From Chromatiales bacterium (GTDB lineage: Bacteria > Pseudomonadota > Gammaproteobacteria > UBA6429): a stretch of DNA of 64,000 nucleotides. Each line of letters starts with the position of its first letter. Position 1 is the first letter of the stretch. A program made the position numbers and the translations under genes. Where the stretch lies: NCBI GenBank assembly GCA_027076405.1, contig JALTJN010000143.1:9501-73500 (forward strand), given 5' to 3'. Below are positions 61,063 to 64,000 of this stretch, piece by piece. Under the pieces are notes generated by a model that was not told the DNA's origin, did no database searches, and saw only the letters and a program-made list of their open reading frames with translations.

Positions 61063-62508
61063 ATGTCATTAGGTTTATTTGCCCGACTTGGTATAACGCT
61101 CACACTTATCTTAAGTTTGGCAATGCTTTCGCTTGGTGGCGTTTTATTATTTGATGCCCAGCGCCAATTTGAAAAAACTCAACTTGAGCATGCCAGTACC
61201 CAGGCTCGGATCTTGGCGGAAGCCAGTCTTGATGCTTTGGTTACGACAGACTATGAATTACTGGAGCGCTGGGTTGTTTCCGTGATACCGGAAAAATATT
61301 ATGCCTACGCTTATTTAGCGAAAAGCAATGGTCAGGTGCTGACTCATTCAGATTCAATTATGGTTGCTCGTTTTCTTGAATCAAAAGGAAAACTTAAAGA
61401 TTACGAGATTCGTCAAAGCCGCTACAAAGATCGCCCTGTTACGGAAGTTACTTACCCGGCCAGAATAGGGGATACTCATTTGGCAAATGCCACGGTGGCA
61501 TATTATCTTGATCAAGATACTTTCTTTGAAAAAGAAACCGCGATAAAAATTGCAGCTTTGCTATTTGTATCGTTAATTATTTTATTAAGTGTAACTTTAT
61601 ACTTTATCCGAAAATTTACTACTCCTATCAGTCAATTGACTGATTATATTAGTAACACTTCAATTAGTAATAAAAACTTCCATATAGATGATTCATTACT
61701 ATTAAGCTGGGGCGAAGTAGGGGTGCTTTCTCGAGCTTATGAAGCAATGATAAAACGTTTGCTAAGCGCCTATGAAGAATTAAGCCATGAAGAAGAGCGT
61801 TTAAAAGCTAAGGTAGATGAAAGGACGCTTGAATTAAAAAACACCAATAAGGAATTGGAAAAGTTCAGTTACTCGGTTTCGCATGATTTGCGCGCTCCCT
61901 TACGTGCAGTTTCCGGCTTTAGTGATATTTTAATTGAAGATTGTGGTGAGAGTTTAGATGAGTCCGGCAAAGAATATTTGAGCTTGATTAAAGATAATGC
62001 AAGTAAAATGGGGACACTAATTGATGATATGTTGCAGCTATCTCGCATATCAAGAAAAGAGTTGGATATCGAGAATGTTGATATCTCGCATATAGTTAGT
62101 GAAATACTTGAAAGGTATCAGCACTCTAATCCCGAGCGTAAGGTAGAAATTACAGTTGAAAAAGGTCTTGAGTGTAAAGGAGATCGAGGTTTAATTATTA
62201 TTGTTCTGGAAAATTTGTTAGGTAATGCCTGGAAATATACCGGTAAAAATGCTGTAGCTAAGATTGAGTTTGGTCATATTAATAAAGACGGTAAGGTTAT
62301 TTATTTCGTTAAAGATAATGGTGTCGGCTTTAATATGGAATATAAGCATAAGTTATTTGAAGCGTTCCAACGTTTACACAGCGATTCAGATTTTCAGGGA
62401 ACAGGTGTTGGTCTGGCTACTGTTGCTAGAGTTATCGAAAAGCATAAAGGTGAAATCTGGGCAGAGAGTAAAGAGAATGAAGGGGCCACTTTTTATTTTA
62501 GTTTTTAA
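61063..62508 (+). CDS. Membrane HAMP histidine kinase
   Basis: The 481-residue protein has membrane helices at about 8-30 and 165-187, a periplasmic sensor between them, HAMP (about 190-245), a coiled coil, HisKA with YSVSHDLRAPLRAVSGFSD (His 274), and HATPase_c with ENLLGNAWKYTGKN, FVKDNGVGFNMEY and GTGVGLATVARVIEKH. It lies 7 bases after the PhnD-like gene and 32 before a receiver, so the three form a sensory operon. It probably senses the PhnD-like protein or its ligand in the periplasm. Its kinase core resembles the PAS-GAF kinase upstream, suggesting duplication. Confidence 0.9.
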   Translation: MSLGLFARLGITLTLILSLAMLSLGGVLLFDAQRQFEKTQLEHASTQARILAEASLDALVTTDYELLERWVVSVIPEKYYAYAYLAKSNGQVLTHSDSIMVARFLESKGKLKDYEIRQSRYKDRPVTEVTYPARIGDTHLANATVAYYLDQDTFFEKETAIKIAALLFVSLIILLSVTLYFIRKFTTPISQLTDYISNTSISNKNFHIDDSLLLSWGEVGVLSRAYEAMIKRLLSAYEELSHEEERLKAKVDERTLELKNTNKELEKFSYSVSHDLRAPLRAVSGFSDILIEDCGESLDESGKEYLSLIKDNASKMGTLIDDMLQLSRISRKELDIENVDISHIVSEILERYQHSNPERKVEITVEKGLECKGDRGLIIIVLENLLGNAWKYTGKNAVAKIEFGHINKDGKVIYFVKDNGVGFNMEYKHKLFEAFQRLHSDSDFQGTGVGLATVARVIEKHKGEIWAESKENEGATFYFSF

Positions 62509-62540
62509 ATAAAGATATTCTGTCATCTTAAGGTGAAAAA

Positions 62541-62972
62541 ATGGATAAATATATATTATTGGTTGAAGATAATCCGAATGATGAAATTTTAACTTTACGG
62601 GCATTTAAAAAAAATAATTTTTTAAATGAAATTGTTGTCGTAAGAGATGGTCAGGAGGCTTTGGATTTCCTGTTTTGTAAAGGTGATTATGCAAACAGGG
62701 ATAAGAAGCATCATCCACAGGTTATTTTGCTGGATCTTAACCTGCCTAAAATAGATGGCCTGGAGGTTTTACGTCAGCTACGTGCTAATGAGTCGACAGA
62801 GCTGCTTCCTGTTGTAATTATGACAACGTCTGATGAACAAAATGATCTCATCAGCAGTTATAAGCTTGGCGCAAACAGCTATATCCGTAAACCCGTAGAA
62901 TTGGAAAATTTCATGAGCGCGATTAAACAGCTGGGTGTATATTGGATGGTGCTAAATAAATTACCGGAATAA
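62541..62972 (+). CDS. Rcp1-type single-domain response regulator
   Basis: The 143-residue receiver has Glu 9/Asp 10, phosphoacceptor Asp 65 in VILLDLNLPKIDG, and the conserved Lys in NSYIRKPVELENF. The FLFCKGDYANRDKKHHPQ insertion before the Asp is typical of Rcp1-like receivers that partner phytochrome-type kinases. No output domain is present, so it probably passes phosphate on or acts by protein contact. AAGGTG lies just upstream of the ATG. It closes the PhnD-like/kinase/receiver operon. Confidence 0.9.
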   Translation: MDKYILLVEDNPNDEILTLRAFKKNNFLNEIVVVRDGQEALDFLFCKGDYANRDKKHHPQVILLDLNLPKIDGLEVLRQLRANESTELLPVVIMTTSDEQNDLISSYKLGANSYIRKPVELENFMSAIKQLGVYWMVLNKLPE

Positions 62973-62982
62973 AAAGTATTTA

Positions 62983-63135
62983 TTATTTATTCAGCAGTAT
63001 AAGGATCTGACTTAACAGGGTTTTGGTTTTATAAGGTTTTTGAAGTAAATTTTTGTGTAACTCTTTATTTTCTGAATTACGTTCCTGATTACTGCTGTAG
63101 GCACTAGCAAATTGAGTTCTCACGACTGAAGCACT
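62983..63135 (-). pseudogene. Remnant of a receiver domain C-terminus
   Basis: A minus-strand open stretch of 50 codons, bounded upstream by an in-frame stop (63136-63138) and lacking a start, encodes FASAYSSNQERNSENKELHK, then NLLQKPYKTKTLLSQILILL. LLQKPY plus the following helix is the usual end of a receiver domain (switch Lys and helix 5), preceded by a T/S-rich strand. It looks like the tail of a hybrid kinase or response regulator whose front part is gone. It lies between the Rcp1-type gene and the rRNA promoters. Confidence 0.45.
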
Positions 63136-63366
63136 CTACCTTAAATAGTTATAGCACCGATAGATTAGGGTGCTTGAAAAAATTAGTTGGGGGATATGGA
63201 AATATTTCAAGCAGTATTAATTAAGACTATATTAACAACGGCGCCTAAAAGCTGACAGTGACTTGTGAAATGATGTCAGATTTAAAGAAAATTAGGGTGT
63301 TTAGCAATATATGTTTACTTTATTAGCATTTACTTAAATTAATTGTAGTTATTTGCAGATCGTCTG

Positions 63367-63401
63367 TTGACGGACAATCGAAGCTGCGTATAATGCGCGC
63401 C
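63367..63401 (+). promoter_or_regulatory. rRNA operon promoter P1
   Basis: TTGACG (63367-63372), a 16-bp spacer, TATAAT (63389-63394) and the GC-rich discriminator GCGCGCC. The layout is identical to P2 and P3 and is typical of stringently controlled rRNA promoters. The preceding 230 bases (63136-63366) hold no gene; AGCACC/GGGTGCT near 63151-63173 can form a small hairpin. Confidence 0.9.
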
Positions 63402-63455
63402 TCTGTTACGGACAACAGAGCAAAAACAGACAGAAAATTAGTTTGCTTTTGGGTG

Positions 63456-63490
63456 TTGACGCTGGATTGGAGCTGCGTATAATGCGCGCT
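63456..63490 (+). promoter_or_regulatory. rRNA operon promoter P2
   Basis: TTGACG (63456-63461), a 16-bp spacer, TATAAT (63478-63483) and GCGCGCT. It is 89 bases downstream of P1. Confidence 0.9.
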
Positions 63491-63556
63491 CTGCGTTGAG
63501 AGCAAGACTTAAGTTTATACCATCTTTAAATAGATGAAATAGTTTGAATTTAAGTG

Positions 63557-63591
63557 TTGACGGTTCGATTAAGATGCGTATAATGCGCGCC
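63557..63591 (+). promoter_or_regulatory. rRNA operon promoter P3
   Basis: TTGACG (63557-63562), a 16-bp spacer, TATAAT (63579-63584) and GCGCGCC. It is 101 bases downstream of P2 and about 365 bases upstream of the 16S 5' end. Confidence 0.9.
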
Positions 63592-63955
63592 TCGGTTGAA
63601 CGAAAGCTCAGCAGAACGGGTTAGAAATAACCCCGTCATTGAAAATTTTTCATTGACGATATAGTAGGTAATCAGCTAAAATTGATTGTCTACGCCTAAC
63701 GAAAGTTACGGCTCGCTCTTTAACAATTTGATCAGATAATTTGTGTGGGTGCTTGTGTCGATGATGGCTTTGCCAAAAAAATGTCGATGTAAGTCACCAC
63801 ATAGTCGAAGAGAGACTTTGGTTAATCTTTGACTTAGTTAAAAACCTAGTTTTATTATTAAACGTAGTTTTTGATTGTGAGGGCTTTTCATTGCGAAAAG
63901 TTTGGTTACGCTTTTTATCTATATTTATATAGGTAATGAGTAACCGCAAAAGATT
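63592..63955 (+). other. rRNA leader with boxA
   Basis: The leader contains GCTCTTTAACAATTTGATCA (63715-63734), the boxA-type antitermination signal and its usual context, which recruits the NusB-S10 complex. It is followed by TGTGTGGG as in enterobacterial leaders. The segment near 63900-63950 should pair with the 16S 3' flank for RNase III processing. No protein gene is present. Confidence 0.85.
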
Positions 63956-64000
63956 AAACTGAAGAGTTTGATCCTGGCTCAGATTGAACGCTGGCGGCAT
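63956..64000 (+). rRNA. rrs: 16S rRNA, 5' end only
   Basis: AAACTGAAGAGTTTGATCCT begins the 16S rRNA, followed by GGCTCAGATTGAACGCTGGC, the universal 27F region. Only 45 bases are inside the window. Position 1 is set by alignment to E. coli AAATTGAAGAG. Confidence 0.97.

Noticed and set aside
63323..63505. Small minus-strand open frame across the rRNA promoters
   Set aside because: It overlaps promoters P1 and P2, has no ribosome-binding site, and its composition is non-coding.
63794..64000. Minus-strand open frame across the rRNA leader and 16S start
   Set aside because: It lies antisense to the rRNA leader and 16S rRNA and has no protein-like pattern.

Overview
The window is chromosomal DNA from an AT-rich gammaproteobacterium. 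This is inferred from gene content: MutH, GcvR-like, YheS, RNase D, Mpl, ErpA and DUF2058 proteins, plus the order anmK / M23 peptidase / tyrS / 16S rRNA. I cannot name the genus. Most genes are housekeeping, interleaved with many signalling genes. I saw no prophage, transposase or CRISPR array.

Layout. 1-6 kb: the 5' part of metA, a P-loop ATPase, purT, a GcvR-like ACT protein and yheS. 6-11.3 kb: NnrS, a peroxiredoxin-like protein, a DCC/unknown/HTTM trio, a DUF2799 lipoprotein, and a hydrolase-like/TlpA fusion. 11.4-20.2 kb: a receiver protein, a GGDEF-EAL protein, a quinone/electrophile cluster (LysR, DoxX, glutathionyl-hydroquinone reductase, pirin), a membrane HD-GYP protein and an aldehyde dehydrogenase. 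20.2-27 kb: DUF2058, an unknown protein, a methyltransferase, mutH, a Sel1-repeat protein, moaC, moaD, moaE, a phosphoesterase and ppa. 27.2-31 kb: adenylate kinase with a long lysine-rich tail, then a REC-HD-GYP / REC-PP2C pair. 31-40 kb: a PLD-family synthase, rnd, mpl, ubiX, a LON-domain protein, hemL, thiE and thiD. 40-46.3 kb: a Cys-rich PAS kinase, a PepSY/FMN-binding/porin set behind a Fur-like box, hemJ, and a clcA-tlpA pair. 46.4-50.1 kb: an ECF sigma system. 50.2-58.2 kb: argC, a DUF6776 protein, bactofilin, erpA, gltA, anmK, an M23 peptidase and tyrS. 58.4-63 kb: two related histidine kinases, a PhnD-like binding protein and an Rcp1-type receiver. From 63.3 kb: three tandem rRNA promoters and the first 45 nt of 16S rRNA.

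The most interesting locus is 46.4-50.1 kb. An ECF sigma factor abuts an anti-sigma factor whose predicted periplasmic part is a DsrE-like domain. The divergent operon encodes a secreted DsrE-like protein and a porin. The sigma gene and the divergent operon each have a GGAATA-N16-CGTCT element, so I infer an autoregulated envelope circuit that may sense sulfur or thiol chemistry through a DsrE cysteine.

Other notable items are the histone-H1-like tail on adenylate kinase, the hydrolase-like/TlpA fusion, the Fur-box flavin-transfer operon, three poly-G tracts (two placed as Shine-Dalgarno sequences), and several families of intergenic palindromes. All family assignments come from reading motifs and from memory of the families; no search was run.
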